Part shown: positions 35,504-43,222 of the stretch, in pieces
Layout of the letters: every line of letters starts with the position of its first letter
Numbering within the stretch: position 1 is the stretch's first letter
Assembly (NCBI GenBank): GCA_032229975.1
Contig: JAVXVG010000017.1
Coordinates: 123,405 to 187,404, forward strand
Length of the DNA stretch: 64,000 nt
Reading direction: 5' to 3'
Source of the DNA: JAIVGV01 sp032229975
GTDB taxonomy: Bacteria > Acidobacteriota > Blastocatellia > Pyrinomonadales > Pyrinomonadaceae
The notes under the pieces: model-generated
What the model was told of the DNA's origin: nothing
Seen by the model: only the letters and a program-made list of their open reading frames with translations
The model's database searches: none
Position numbers and translations under genes: made by a program

Positions 35504-35809
35504 TTAACTCTTTTCCGAAGCGCGGCGTGCGGCGGCGCGTCTGCGTGCTTCCTCAAACAACGCCTCATCATCAACGCCGGTAAGCTCAGCCGGAGCAGTG
35601 CTGCTTTGCTTCAGACGGTCGCGCTGTGCTTCTGCTTCCGCCTCGTCGATGCCATCGCGGAAGGCGCGCTTGCTCTGTCCGAGAGCTTTGGCGAGTTGCG
35701 GCAAGCGGCTCGCGCCGAAGAGGAGGAAGACGATCAAGAGAATAACGATGAGTTCCGGCCCTCCGAGACCTCCGAGCCCAAGTGCGATTATTGATTCATT
35801 CATCATCAT
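35504..35809 (-). CDS. tatA: Sec-independent translocase subunit TatA/TatE
   Basis: A 101-residue protein with the TatA pattern: a short N-terminal segment, one transmembrane helix (GGPELIVILLIVFLLFG), the FG hinge, then an amphipathic helix (SRLPQLAKALGQSKRAFRDG) and a charged tail. TatA pores export folded proteins with twin-arginine signals. No tatC is adjacent. Three ATG codons in a row lie at the start; GGGGGAG precedes them. Confidence 0.93.
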   Translation of the reverse strand: MMMNESIIALGLGGLGGPELIVILLIVFLLFGASRLPQLAKALGQSKRAFRDGIDEAEAEAQRDRLKQSSTAPAELTGVDDEALFEEARRRAAARRASEKS

Positions 35810-35859
35810 AAAAACTCCCCCGCCGGATTACAGACGCGGCAGGCTCTCAGTTAGTCTGG

Positions 35860-36393
35860 TTAATTACCTTCCTCGCGGTTCGACTCGTAGAACAGGTACT
35901 TGCGCCAAGCCTCGTCAGCCCGACCGAGGTAGCGCATGATCTGTCGGCTGACATGGAGCGAGAAGCCGCGCGGACGCCTGACCAGATGCATCGCCGCCTC
36001 TTCGGGCGTGCGATTCCCTTTCCGATGATTGCAACGCTTGCAGCAGGCCACAAGATTGTCCCACGTCGATTCGCCGCCGCGCGAGCGCGGATGAACGTGG
36101 TCGAGCGTCAACTCAGAGGGCGGCAGGTGCTTGCCGCAATACTGACAGGTCGAGTGATCGCGAAGCAGAATATTTTTGCGCGAGAGCGAACGATTCTTGA
36201 AGGGGATGTGTATGTACTCGGTCAAACGGATGACGGAGGGCGCGTGCATCGTGATGTGCGTCGAATGGAGCATGTGCCCGTTGTGTTCCTCCATGCGCGC
36301 CACGCCTTTGAAGACCATCACCACCGCGCGCCGCTCGCTGCACACGTTGATCGGCTCGTAAGAAGCGTTCAGGACTAAAACACGTCCGGTCAT
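35860..36393 (-). CDS. HNH endonuclease family protein
   Basis: A 177-residue protein. The HNH zinc module has C83 and C86 (CQYCG), D98-H99 (LTLDHVHPRSRGG), N113 and C118, C121, H123 (CCKRCNH). An N-terminal domain (1-70, RVLVLNASYEPINVCS) is typical of standalone cellular HNH proteins that are widespread and poorly understood. All metal-binding residues are present, so it may cut DNA. It is not linked to a visible mobile element. Confidence 0.9.
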   Translation of the reverse strand: MTGRVLVLNASYEPINVCSERRAVVMVFKGVARMEEHNGHMLHSTHITMHAPSVIRLTEYIHIPFKNRSLSRKNILLRDHSTCQYCGKHLPPSELTLDHVHPRSRGGESTWDNLVACCKRCNHRKGNRTPEEAAMHLVRRPRGFSLHVSRQIMRYLGRADEAWRKYLFYESNREEGN

Positions 36394-36435
36394 GCGATCA
36401 TTAGATTACAGTGACAAGTGACGAGAGACAAGCGG

Positions 36436-36513
36436 GATCGTAAATAGTGAATGGTCGATGGTCAATCGTGAACTGAGAAAGCCTGTTCTTACGATTGACC
36501 ATTGACCATTCAC
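36436..36513. repeat. Heptad palindrome, family D (AATCGTC)
   Basis: Left arm GTGAATGGTCGATGGTCAAT, core with TGAGAAAGCCTGTTC, right arm ACGATTGACCATTGACCATT. The edge of the right arm supplies the TGA stop codon of the proline iminopeptidase gene. Confidence 0.85.
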
Positions 36514-37457
36514 GCGCTTTTGAAGCGATCAGTGGCTTCGACGAGTGCGGCGCGGATGCCGGGTTCGAGTGCGGAGTGGCCCGCGTCGGGGATGATCTGT
36601 AGATCGGCTTCGGGGAAGGCACGATGTAAATCCCACGCGCTCGTCATCGGGCAGACCACGTCGTAGCGACCCTGCACGATGACGGTCGGGATGTCGCGAA
36701 TCCGCTCGACGTTTTCGATCAGATAGTTGTCGGTCTCGAAAAACGAGTTGTGCGTGAAGTAATGACACTCGATGCGCGCAAACGCGATGGCGAAATGCGG
36801 GTCGTCGAAGTGTTCGATGAGGTCTGGATCGGGATAGAGTTTTGAAGTGCTGGCCTCCCACACGCTCCACGCGCGCGCGGCTTCCAGTCGCGTCGCCTCA
36901 TCTTCGCTCGTCAATCTGCGATAGTAAGCCGCGAGCATGTCGCCGCGCTCTTCCGTCGGGATGACGTTCAAATATTGCTCCCACACGTCGGCGTAGATGT
37001 TCGACGCGCCCTCTTGATAGAACCAGCGAATCTCCGAAGGGCGACAGAGAAAGATGCCACGCAGGACGAGTGCGCGCGCGCGCTCCGGATGCTTCTGCGC
37101 GTAGGCGAGCGCGAGCGTGCTGCCCCAAGAGCCACCGAAGACGACCCACGACTCGATGCCCAAGTGCTCGCGAATCTTCTCTATGTCTGCGACGAGATGC
37201 CACGTCGTGTTCTCTTCGAGACAGGCGTGCGGCGTGCTCCGGCCCGATCCGCGCTGGTCGAAGAGGACGATGCGATACGCCTTCGGATCGAAGAAGCGTC
37301 GGTAGTCGGGCACGGTTCCGCCGCCGGGGCCACCATGCAGGAAGACGACCGGCGTGCCCTTCGGATTACCGGACTGCTCGTAGTAGATCGTGTGCACGTC
37401 GGAGACGGGCAGCCGTCCCTCGTCGTAAGGCTCAATCGGCGGATAGAGGTCTCTCAT
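36510..37457 (-). CDS. pip: Proline iminopeptidase (prolyl aminopeptidase, S33)
   Basis: A 315-residue alpha/beta hydrolase that removes N-terminal proline from peptides. The oxyanion loop HGGPGGG is at 41-47, DQRGSGRSTPH at 67-77, nucleophile S110 in GGSWGSTLALAYA, and the C-terminal catalytic His in the DAGHSALEPG block. Length and motifs fit the family. No signal peptide, so it is cytoplasmic. The stop codon comes from the adjacent family D repeat. Confidence 0.95.
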   Translation of the reverse strand: MRDLYPPIEPYDEGRLPVSDVHTIYYEQSGNPKGTPVVFLHGGPGGGTVPDYRRFFDPKAYRIVLFDQRGSGRSTPHACLEENTTWHLVADIEKIREHLGIESWVVFGGSWGSTLALAYAQKHPERARALVLRGIFLCRPSEIRWFYQEGASNIYADVWEQYLNVIPTEERGDMLAAYYRRLTSEDEATRLEAARAWSVWEASTSKLYPDPDLIEHFDDPHFAIAFARIECHYFTHNSFFETDNYLIENVERIRDIPTVIVQGRYDVVCPMTSAWDLHRAFPEADLQIIPDAGHSALEPGIRAALVEATDRFKSA

Positions 37458-37469
37458 GCGCGATATGAT

Positions 37470-37500
37470 ACAGAGGTTGGAGATGAGAGGCTAGAGATGT
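37470..37500. repeat. Single-arm heptad array, family E
   Basis: GAGGTTGGAGATGAGAGGCTAGAG contains degenerate heptamers of family E with no inverted arm. It lies between the comF stop and the pip start. Confidence 0.5.
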
Positions 37501-37520
37501 GCGTAGGAGAGTTTTCAATC

Positions 37521-38270
37521 TCACAACGCGCGTGCGACTGTGAGCACGAAGACATCGAGTGCGCCCGCTTCCTTGAGCGCGCGTGCGCAGGCTGAGATGG
37601 TCGCGCCAGTAGTGAACACGTCATCGACGAGCAGAACGCGCTCGCCTGCGACGAGTCGCGGTCGCACGACTTTGAACGCTTCTTCAACGGTCTCGCGACG
37701 CGCGCGTGCGTCCATTCCTGCGCGGTGTCGCTCGCTATGCGTCGTGCGCGCGACGCTCCACTCGTCGAGCGACAGGCGCGACTGCGCGGCGACTGTGCGC
37801 GCGATTGCTGCCGCCTGATTGAAGCCGCGTTCGCGCACGCGCTCGGCATGGAGTGGAACAGGGACGATCAGAGTCGCCGCGTTGAGCGGTGGCCGCCTCT
37901 GCGTCTCGAAGAGCAGGCGTGCGAGTCGTGCGCCGACGTGCGGCTCGCGCTTGAGCCTGAGCACGGAGGCGCGCAACGCACTCTCGTAAACGCCGACCGC
38001 GCGCGCCGCCGTGAAGTGATCCGCGTCGCAGCGTCGGCAACGCACATCTTCCCATTTTTCAGGAGCGACGGAAGCGTGCGCGGGCACGCCGCACTTCCAG
38101 CACAGCGTCTCTTCGCCGGAGAAGATCGTCGTCGCATCCCAGCACGCGGCGCAGGCGGGAGCGTCCGCGCGACGCTCGACACACGCCGTCTCGCACGACG
38201 CGCAACGCATCGGGTACGCAAGCGAGAGAGCCGCGTCGTAGAGTAGATCGAGTGTTCTCGTGAGGCGCAT
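37521..38270 (-). CDS. comF: ComF family phosphoribosyltransferase-like protein
   Basis: A 249-residue protein. Two cysteine clusters at the N-terminus (CASCETAC, CAACWD, CWKCG, CRRCD) form the zinc region of ComF/GntX proteins. The type I phosphoribosyltransferase loop VLLVDDVFTTGATISAC is near residue 215. ComF contributes to DNA uptake in competent bacteria and possibly to recycling of damaged DNA in others. No other competence gene is in the window. Confidence 0.92.
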   Translation of the reverse strand: MRLTRTLDLLYDAALSLAYPMRCASCETACVERRADAPACAACWDATTIFSGEETLCWKCGVPAHASVAPEKWEDVRCRRCDADHFTAARAVGVYESALRASVLRLKREPHVGARLARLLFETQRRPPLNAATLIVPVPLHAERVRERGFNQAAAIARTVAAQSRLSLDEWSVARTTHSERHRAGMDARARRETVEEAFKVVRPRLVAGERVLLVDDVFTTGATISACARALKEAGALDVFVLTVARAL

Positions 38271-38333
38271 CGTTGACGGAGGCGCGCGCTGTTATCGTGA
38301 GCGATACGCGGCACGCGTGCGAGAGCATACACG

Positions 38334-38378
38334 AAAAGAGCCCGCCGATCCGAGCGTGTCGGATCGGCGGGCTCTTAA
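38334..38378 (-). terminator. Rho-independent terminator of the dksA-like gene
   Basis: A stem of about 18 bp (GAGCCCGCCGATCCGA and its complement) with a 4-5 base loop is followed on the minus strand by TTTTCG. It ends the transcript from the dksA-like gene before comF. Confidence 0.9.
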
Positions 38379-38422
38379 ATGTTATCTCTAGTGTGTCGCA
38401 GCGCGCGTGCAAATGTCGCGCG

Positions 38423-38791
38423 CTACTCCTCTTCGTTGTTGAGCAGCCCGCGCTCTTGCAGGTCTTGGCACTTAAGACAGTAGCGCGTCCACGGGACGGC
38501 TTCGAGTCGCTTCTCGGAGACGGGCTCTCCGCAATTGATGCACTCGCCGTAATCGCCCGACTCGACGTGCGCCAGCGCCTCGTCGATCAGTCCGAGCAGC
38601 TTGCGGTCGTTCGCCGACATCGAGATGAGCAGCTCTTTCGTGTAGGCGTTCGCGGCCATGTCCGCAGGGTCTTGCGTCGCCTCCGAGTCGCGCTCGCGGC
38701 TCGACAGCTCCGCCTCGTTAACCTGTTTGAATAAACTTTCGCGCCGCTCAAGCAGCCGGTCGCGATAAGTCTTCAGTCTGCGTTTATCCAT
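38423..38791 (-). CDS. TraR/DksA family zinc-finger transcription regulator
   Basis: A 122-residue protein when started at the ATG at 38791 (MDKRRLKTYRDRLLERR). An N-terminal coiled coil carries DPADMAANAYTKELL. The C4 zinc finger has C84, C87, C105 and C108 (CINCGEPVSEKRLEAVPW then CLKC). DksA-like proteins enter the RNA polymerase secondary channel and work with ppGpp on stable RNA and ribosomal promoters. Its own terminator follows. Confidence 0.92.
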   Translation of the reverse strand: MDKRRLKTYRDRLLERRESLFKQVNEAELSSRERDSEATQDPADMAANAYTKELLISMSANDRKLLGLIDEALAHVESGDYGECINCGEPVSEKRLEAVPWTRYCLKCQDLQERGLLNNEEE

Positions 38792-38911
38792 CTTCTCCCC
38801 CACAAAATCCCCTTGCACGATCAGCAAAAATTAGATGCCTGAATTAAGGAATCCAATGCAACAAGCCGCAAATAATAACCCCGCCGACGAAAAAACAGAA
38901 ACGCGCAAGCG

Positions 38912-39373
38912 TCATTTCTGATACGGCAGCCCGCGCAGGATCGTGTACGCGCGGTAAAGTTGTTCGACGACGAAGACGCGCGCCAACTCGTGCGTCAGCG
39001 TCAGACGCGACAGAGACCAGCGCACGTCCGTACGTCGTTTGATCTCATCTGTGACGCCGAGATGTCCGCCGATGACGAAGGCCACCTCTTTCGTGCCCGC
39101 GTTTTGCCACGCTTCGATCTGCGCCGCCAACTCGTGCGAACTGAGTTGCCGCCCTTCAACGTCGAGCAGCACGGTCAAAGAACCTGATGCGAGCGCGGCG
39201 GCGATCCGCTTCCCTTCCTCTTCGATTAGCACGCGCTCGTCCGCGCTCGTCCCTTCGCGAAGCTCCGTCACATCCGTTCGAGCGAAACGCGAGAGCCGTC
39301 GCACATAATCATCGACGAGCGCGGCGACGTGCGCGTTCCTCGTCTTCCCAATCCAGATGAGGCGCAGGCGCAC
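38912..39373 (-). CDS. rlmH: 23S rRNA pseudouridine-1915 N3-methyltransferase RlmH
   Basis: A 153-residue SPOUT methyltransferase that modifies helix 69 of 23S rRNA. The knot region carries FVIGGHLGVTDEIKRR and the C-terminus LSRLTLTHELARVFVVEQLYR with RAYTILRGLPYQK, the diagnostic RlmH ending. The start is GTG at 39373. It is the last of the rsfS-rlmH group. Confidence 0.95.
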   Translation of the reverse strand: MRLRLIWIGKTRNAHVAALVDDYVRRLSRFARTDVTELREGTSADERVLIEEEGKRIAAALASGSLTVLLDVEGRQLSSHELAAQIEAWQNAGTKEVAFVIGGHLGVTDEIKRRTDVRWSLSRLTLTHELARVFVVEQLYRAYTILRGLPYQK

Positions 39374-39474
39374 GACTTAAAAGAGCGGGTGCGAGGCGAC
39401 GCACAACTTAATCGCGATGGGCGCGCGATTTGCGACCAGCTTTTGATTCCTCTTCAACGTTGCGGGTTCGCCGC

Positions 39475-39999
39475 TCATTTTGCGTCGCTCACCTTTTCGG
39501 TCGGCGCGACGATCTCGCTTGGCAACTCGACGCGCACGGCATCGCGCCAGAGTCGTTCGAGATCGTAGAAGCGTCGCGCCTTCTCCTCGAAGACGTGGAA
39601 GACGAAGTCGCCGTAATCGAGCAGCACCCACTCGGCCCCGCTATAACCTTCGACGCGCGCCGGTCGTCGGCCCAACTCCTTCAGACGCTCCACCACCCCG
39701 TCGGCGATGGCCTGCACCTGCCGCGTGTTCGTGCCACCTGCGATGAGGAAGTATTCCGTGAAACTCGCGACCTCATGCACGTCGAGCACGACGAGATCGA
39801 GGGCCTTCTTGTCGTCCGCCGCGCTGAGAGCTGCGACGACGTACTCATCTAATGGCTCACGCGGCGCGCTAGTGTGCTCGCCGCCCGCTTGAGCCTTCGA
39901 CTCGTTGGATGCGACTTGCGTTTCCGCGTCTTCGCCCACCACGCGCTGCTTCGACGCGCGTGTTGTTGTCTCTTCCCTCTGCTGTTCGTCCTGTATCAT
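39475..39999 (-). CDS. rsfS: Ribosomal silencing factor RsfS (Iojap family)
   Basis: A 174-residue protein. The RsfS domain is at about 50-160, with KALDLVVLDVHEVASFTEYF, the EGYSGAEWVLLDYGDFVFHVF block and a final FYDLERLW. It binds L14 and blocks subunit joining in starved cells. The first 48 residues are a disordered Gln/Glu/Ala-rich extension absent from most homologues. The ATG overlaps the nadD stop by four bases. Confidence 0.95.
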   Translation of the reverse strand: MIQDEQQREETTTRASKQRVVGEDAETQVASNESKAQAGGEHTSAPREPLDEYVVAALSAADDKKALDLVVLDVHEVASFTEYFLIAGGTNTRQVQAIADGVVERLKELGRRPARVEGYSGAEWVLLDYGDFVFHVFEEKARRFYDLERLWRDAVRVELPSEIVAPTEKVSDAK

Positions 40000-40655
40000 G
40001 CTTGATCTCTATAGAGCCTATACTTCTCAATGTAGCCTGCGACCGCGCGTGGCACGCGTACGCGCATCCCGCTTCCACTTGCGATCTCGCGTCGCACTTC
40101 GGTCGCTGAAATGTCCACGCTGACCGCATCGCTTAAAAAGATCGTCGGCGTCTCACTCTCTTCAACCGCGCGCGTTGTGAGTCCTCGTTCAACGCCGCGC
40201 AGGTCAACGATGCGCGCGCGAATATTAGCGGTCACGTGTTCAAAGCTCAACTCGTAGCCGGGTCGCGTGACGACGACGTGGTCGCACATCTCAAGCAAGC
40301 GCTCCCACTCGCGCCAAGTCGTGATCTCACTCCACGAGTCCGCGCCCATGACGAAGAAGAGTCGCACGCCCGCGCCATGCTCATCTTTGAGACGCGCCAC
40401 CGTCTCGACCGAATAGGGCCGCTCCGGCGCATCCAATTCGACGGTCGAGACGAGCATCCGCGCATCGTCGGCAGTCGCGAGCGCGAGCATCGCGTATCTG
40501 TGCCACGCGGGTGTCGGCGGCACGTTGCGTTTGTGCGGCGCGACGTGCGCTGGCGTGAACATCACCTTGTCGAGCGCGAGCAACTCGACGAGAGTGCGCG
40601 CGACCGCCAAGTGCCCGTCGTGCACTGGATCGAAAGTGCCGCCGTAGAGAGCCAT
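39996..40655 (-). CDS. nadD: Nicotinate-nucleotide adenylyltransferase NadD
   Basis: A 219-residue enzyme (from the ATG at 40655, MALYGGTFDPVHDGHL) that adenylates nicotinate mononucleotide in NAD synthesis. The nucleotidyltransferase motif GGTFDPVHDGH is at the start and SATEVRREI near the end. GGAA lies upstream of this ATG; an in-frame ATG six codons earlier (40673) belongs to a tandemly duplicated leader. Coupled to rsfS by an ATGA overlap. Confidence 0.94.
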   Translation of the reverse strand: MALYGGTFDPVHDGHLAVARTLVELLALDKVMFTPAHVAPHKRNVPPTPAWHRYAMLALATADDARMLVSTVELDAPERPYSVETVARLKDEHGAGVRLFFVMGADSWSEITTWREWERLLEMCDHVVVTRPGYELSFEHVTANIRARIVDLRGVERGLTTRAVEESETPTIFLSDAVSVDISATEVRREIASGSGMRVRVPRAVAGYIEKYRLYRDQA

Positions 40656-40661
40656 GCGTTC

Positions 40662-40693
40662 CGATCTACTCATGCAGTTTCGATCTACTCATG
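40662..40693 (-). repeat. 19-bp tandem duplication at the nadD start
   Basis: CGATCTACTCATG occurs at 40662-40674 and again at 40681-40693. Each copy carries an ATG on the minus strand. The upstream copy opens an eight-codon frame (MSRSKLHE) ending just inside the downstream copy. Confidence 0.8.
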
Positions 40694-40744
40694 AAGCTAC
40701 TTCGACCGGCCCACCCAACTTCGCTCGCGCGACTTCTTCCAACA

Positions 40745-41797
40745 TCACACCGCGCCGACATCTTCGTCGGCGTTCTCACTTAGATCGACAACTACGGTCT
40801 TCAACTCGTCGAGTCTCGCCGCGACCGCGCTGACAAGCTCGCGCAAGCCTCGGTTTGTCACTGCGGAGATTTCGTAAAACGCACGCCCGTCTTCGGCGGC
40901 GCGCTGGCGCAAACTCTCAAGACGTTCGGGATCATCCAGCGCGTCGATCTTCGTGGCGACGATGATCTGTGGTCGCTCCGCGAGTTGCGCATCGTAGAGC
41001 CTAAGCTCGCGGTTGATCGTCTCATAGTCCGAGACGGCATCGCGTCCCGATGCGGAAGAAACGTCAACGAGGTGCAGCAGCAGCTTCGTGCGTTCGACGT
41101 GACGCAGGAAGCGGTCGCCCAAGCCCGTGCCCTCGTGCGCGCCCTCGATCAAGCCGGGGATATCCGCGACGACGAACGTGCGGAACTCGCCGAGATCGAC
41201 GACGCCGAGGTGCGGCTCCAAAGTCGTGAACGGATAGTCGGCGATCTTCGGCTTCGCAGCCGAGATGGTCGAGATCAAGGTGGACTTTCCCGCGTTCGGA
41301 AAACCGACCAAGCCGACATCGGCGAGCAGCTTCAATTCGAGTTGCAACTCGCGCTCCTCGCCCACGCCGCCCTCTTGATGATAACGCGGCGCGCGGTTTG
41401 TCGAAGTGGCGAAGTGCGCGTTGCCGAAGCCGCCGCGGCCGCCGCGCGCCGCGCGCCAGCGTTCGCCTTCGCGAGAGAGATCGTGGAGCAGGTCGCCGAG
41501 TTCCGTTTCGTGAACTTGCGTGCCGACGGGGACACGGACGATCACGTCTGCGCCGTCACGACCGGAACGATTTGAGCCCTCGCCGTTGCCGCCGCGCTCT
41601 GCCTTGTGCTCAGGATTGTAGCGCAGGTGCAGCAGCGTGTTGACGCCGGAGTCGGCGACGAGCCACACGTCGCCGCCGCGCCCGCCATCGCCGCCCGAAG
41701 GGCCACCCCTCGGCACGAACTTCTCACGACGAAACGCCGTCACGCCGCCGCCGCCGTCACCGGCCCACACACGAATTTTGACACGATCAATGAACAC
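40745..41797 (-). CDS. obgE: GTPase Obg (CgtA)
   Basis: A 350-residue essential GTPase of 50S assembly and stress control. The N-terminal Obg fold (1-158) is Gly-rich (GGDGGRGGDVW, KAERGGNGEGSNRSGRDG). The G domain follows with G1 GFPNAGKST (about 166-174), G3 ADIPGLIEGAHEGTG and G4 TKID. The C-terminal end is short and acidic (ENADEDVGAV). In most bacteria it directly follows rplU-rpmA; here a foreign-looking gene and a terminator intervene. Confidence 0.97.
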   Translation of the reverse strand: MFIDRVKIRVWAGDGGGGVTAFRREKFVPRGGPSGGDGGRGGDVWLVADSGVNTLLHLRYNPEHKAERGGNGEGSNRSGRDGADVIVRVPVGTQVHETELGDLLHDLSREGERWRAARGGRGGFGNAHFATSTNRAPRYHQEGGVGEERELQLELKLLADVGLVGFPNAGKSTLISTISAAKPKIADYPFTTLEPHLGVVDLGEFRTFVVADIPGLIEGAHEGTGLGDRFLRHVERTKLLLHLVDVSSASGRDAVSDYETINRELRLYDAQLAERPQIIVATKIDALDDPERLESLRQRAAEDGRAFYEISAVTNRGLRELVSAVAARLDELKTVVVDLSENADEDVGAV

Positions 41798-41827
41798 TTA
41801 ATGAATCACCAGTCGATATGAGCAAAG

Positions 41828-42343
41828 CTAGTTCGTCTTGTTATTTTTATTGACTTGAACAAGACACTCACGAGCCAAACTCGATAACTTATCGCTTCGG
41901 TTTGTAGAAATATTTTTCAGCCTTCGACGTAAAACAGGTAGATGACGGCAAGGCATTCCACTGCCATCACCCGCCGACGCGAGGAACAAAAGATTTTCTC
42001 GCTCAGAGCGAGGTCGTCTAGCCACCGCCGCTAAAAAAGTTCGGGGCTTCTCACAGATGAGTTCCCCGAAGAATACCCCAAGCGATTCAGACAATGCGCC
42101 GTCGCTGTGGGGGGCCACGTCCATCAGATTTGTCATGACATTCTTGTCGCCTTGTTTATAAAGCTCTGCGACTTCGTCAACTGACATTTCGTCACATTGG
42201 TTCTGCGGTCTCGGACTAACACACTTTTTCAGTTCCTCTAGTAACTGGCTACGGCGTGAGACGCGGGATGTTCGCGGTTTTGCCTCAACAGTCGAGACGC
42301 TTAACACGCATAGGGCGATAAGTATTAAACTTCTGTGTCTCAT
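41828..42343 (-). CDS. Exported hypothetical protein of lower G+C inserted between rpmA and obgE
   Basis: A 171-residue protein (ATG at 42343, MRHRSLILIALCVLSVSTVEA) with a signal peptide and six or so Cys in the mature part. The C-terminal half has helical repeats (LLFLASAGDGSGMPCRHLPVL), and the end is Lys/Asn-rich (KNNKTN). A hand count over 41881-42340 gives about 50% G+C, clearly below the neighbours, with AT-rich codons. I do not recognise it. It splits the conserved rplU-rpmA-obgE cluster, so recent acquisition is likely. Confidence 0.75.
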   Translation of the reverse strand: MRHRSLILIALCVLSVSTVEAKPRTSRVSRRSQLLEELKKCVSPRPQNQCDEMSVDEVAELYKQGDKNVMTNLMDVAPHSDGALSESLGVFFGELICEKPRTFLAAVARRPRSERENLLFLASAGDGSGMPCRHLPVLRRRLKNISTNRSDKLSSLARECLVQVNKNNKTN

Positions 42344-42367
42344 CGGCGTCTTCTCAACCCGCAATTA

Positions 42368-42419
42368 AAAATCGAAAGACGCCCACGCTCGTCTCCCTGT
42401 GGGAGCAGGCGCGGGCGTC
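42368..42419 (-). terminator. Rho-independent terminator after rpmA
   Basis: On the minus strand, GACGCCCGCGC pairs with GCGTGGGCGTC across a 20-base loop and is followed by TTTCGATTTTT. It separates the rplU-rpmA transcript from the downstream gene and obgE. Confidence 0.85.
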
Positions 42420-42447
42420 GAAGCCGACTCGTGGGAGTTCGTCGGGT

Positions 42448-42741
42448 TTACGCGGCAGCGGTCGCCTCCGTCTGTGCGGGCGCGGCGGGCGCGGCATAGA
42501 CGCTGATGAACTTGCCCTGCCGGCCCTTGTCCTCGAACTTGACGAAGCCTTCGATGAGCGCAAAGAGCGTGTCGTCTTTGCCGCGCCCGACGTTCTTGCC
42601 CGGCTTCCACTTCGTCCCGCGCTGTCGCGCGAGGATGTTGCCGCCCAAGACCTTCTCGCCGCCGAATTTCTTCAGACCCAGTCGCTGCGAATTTGAATCG
42701 CGACCGTTGCGCGATGAGCCGACGCCTTTTTTATGTGCCAT
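42448..42741 (-). CDS. rpmA: 50S ribosomal protein L27
   Basis: A 97-residue protein beginning MAHKKGVGSSRNGRDSNSQR with the conserved core KKFGGEKVLGGNILARQRG. L27 reaches the peptidyl transferase centre through its flexible N-terminus. The last 15 residues are an Ala/Pro/Thr extension. GAGG lies upstream of the ATG. Confidence 0.97.
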   Translation of the reverse strand: MAHKKGVGSSRNGRDSNSQRLGLKKFGGEKVLGGNILARQRGTKWKPGKNVGRGKDDTLFALIEGFVKFEDKGRQGKFISVYAAPAAPAQTEATAAA

Positions 42742-42755
42742 GACGAAACCTCAAA

Positions 42756-42808
42756 ATTGATTCATTGACTCATTGCCCGATCGAATCAATGAAGAAATGA
42801 ATCAATGG
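42756..42808. repeat. Palindrome, family F (octamer-like GATTCATT)
   Basis: Left arm ATTGATTCATTGACTCATTG, core CCCGATCG, right arm AATCAATGAAGAAATGAATC. Period is nearer 8 than 7. Between rplU and rpmA. Confidence 0.8.
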
Positions 42809-42815
42809 TTAAATC

Positions 42816-43121
42816 TTATCCAATCGAATCGATCTTCACCGCCGTGAACCCCTGACGGTGTCCCTGCTTGCGCTTGTACTGCTTGCGACGCTTCTTCTTG
42901 AAGACGATGATCTTCGTGTCGCGCCCATGCTCGACGACCGTGCCCGTGACGCCTGCGCCTTCAATGGCCGGCGATCCGATCTTCGTCTCGTCGCCGCCAA
43001 GCACTAGCGTCTCGAACTCAACCTTCTCGCCCGCTTCCTTGTCGATTGAGGGCAAGCGCACGGTCGCGCCCGCCTCGACGCGAAACTGTTTGCCGCCCGA
43101 CCTGATGATTGCAAAAGCCAT
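42816..43121 (-). CDS. rplU: 50S ribosomal protein L21
   Basis: A 101-residue protein starting MAFAIIRSGGKQFRVEAGAT and ending in the conserved KKRRKQYKRKQGHRQGFT region followed by VKIDSIG. Typical length. First gene of the rplU-rpmA unit, behind its own promoter. Confidence 0.97.
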   Translation of the reverse strand: MAFAIIRSGGKQFRVEAGATVRLPSIDKEAGEKVEFETLVLGGDETKIGSPAIEGAGVTGTVVEHGRDTKIIVFKKKRRKQYKRKQGHRQGFTAVKIDSIG

Positions 43122-43167
43122 CCTACACTCTCCTCAGACGCGAATAACCCTCTCGGGCAAGTCGGTC

Positions 43168-43197
43168 ATTATAAAGACGCTCAACCTCGCGCGTCAA
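43168..43197 (-). promoter_or_regulatory. Sigma-70 promoter for rplU-rpmA
   Basis: On the minus strand, TTGACG (43192-43197) and a perfect TATAAT (43168-43173) are 18 bp apart, about 45 bp upstream of the rplU ATG. Confidence 0.75.
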
Positions 43198-43222
43198 ACC
43201 GCCGCTCGCGCCTCTTCCATAC

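Noticed and set aside
35860..36393. HNH protein as a homing endonuclease or RAYT-like mover of the repeats
   Set aside because: No intron or intein, and the protein is a common standalone HNH type; nothing links it to the repeat elements.
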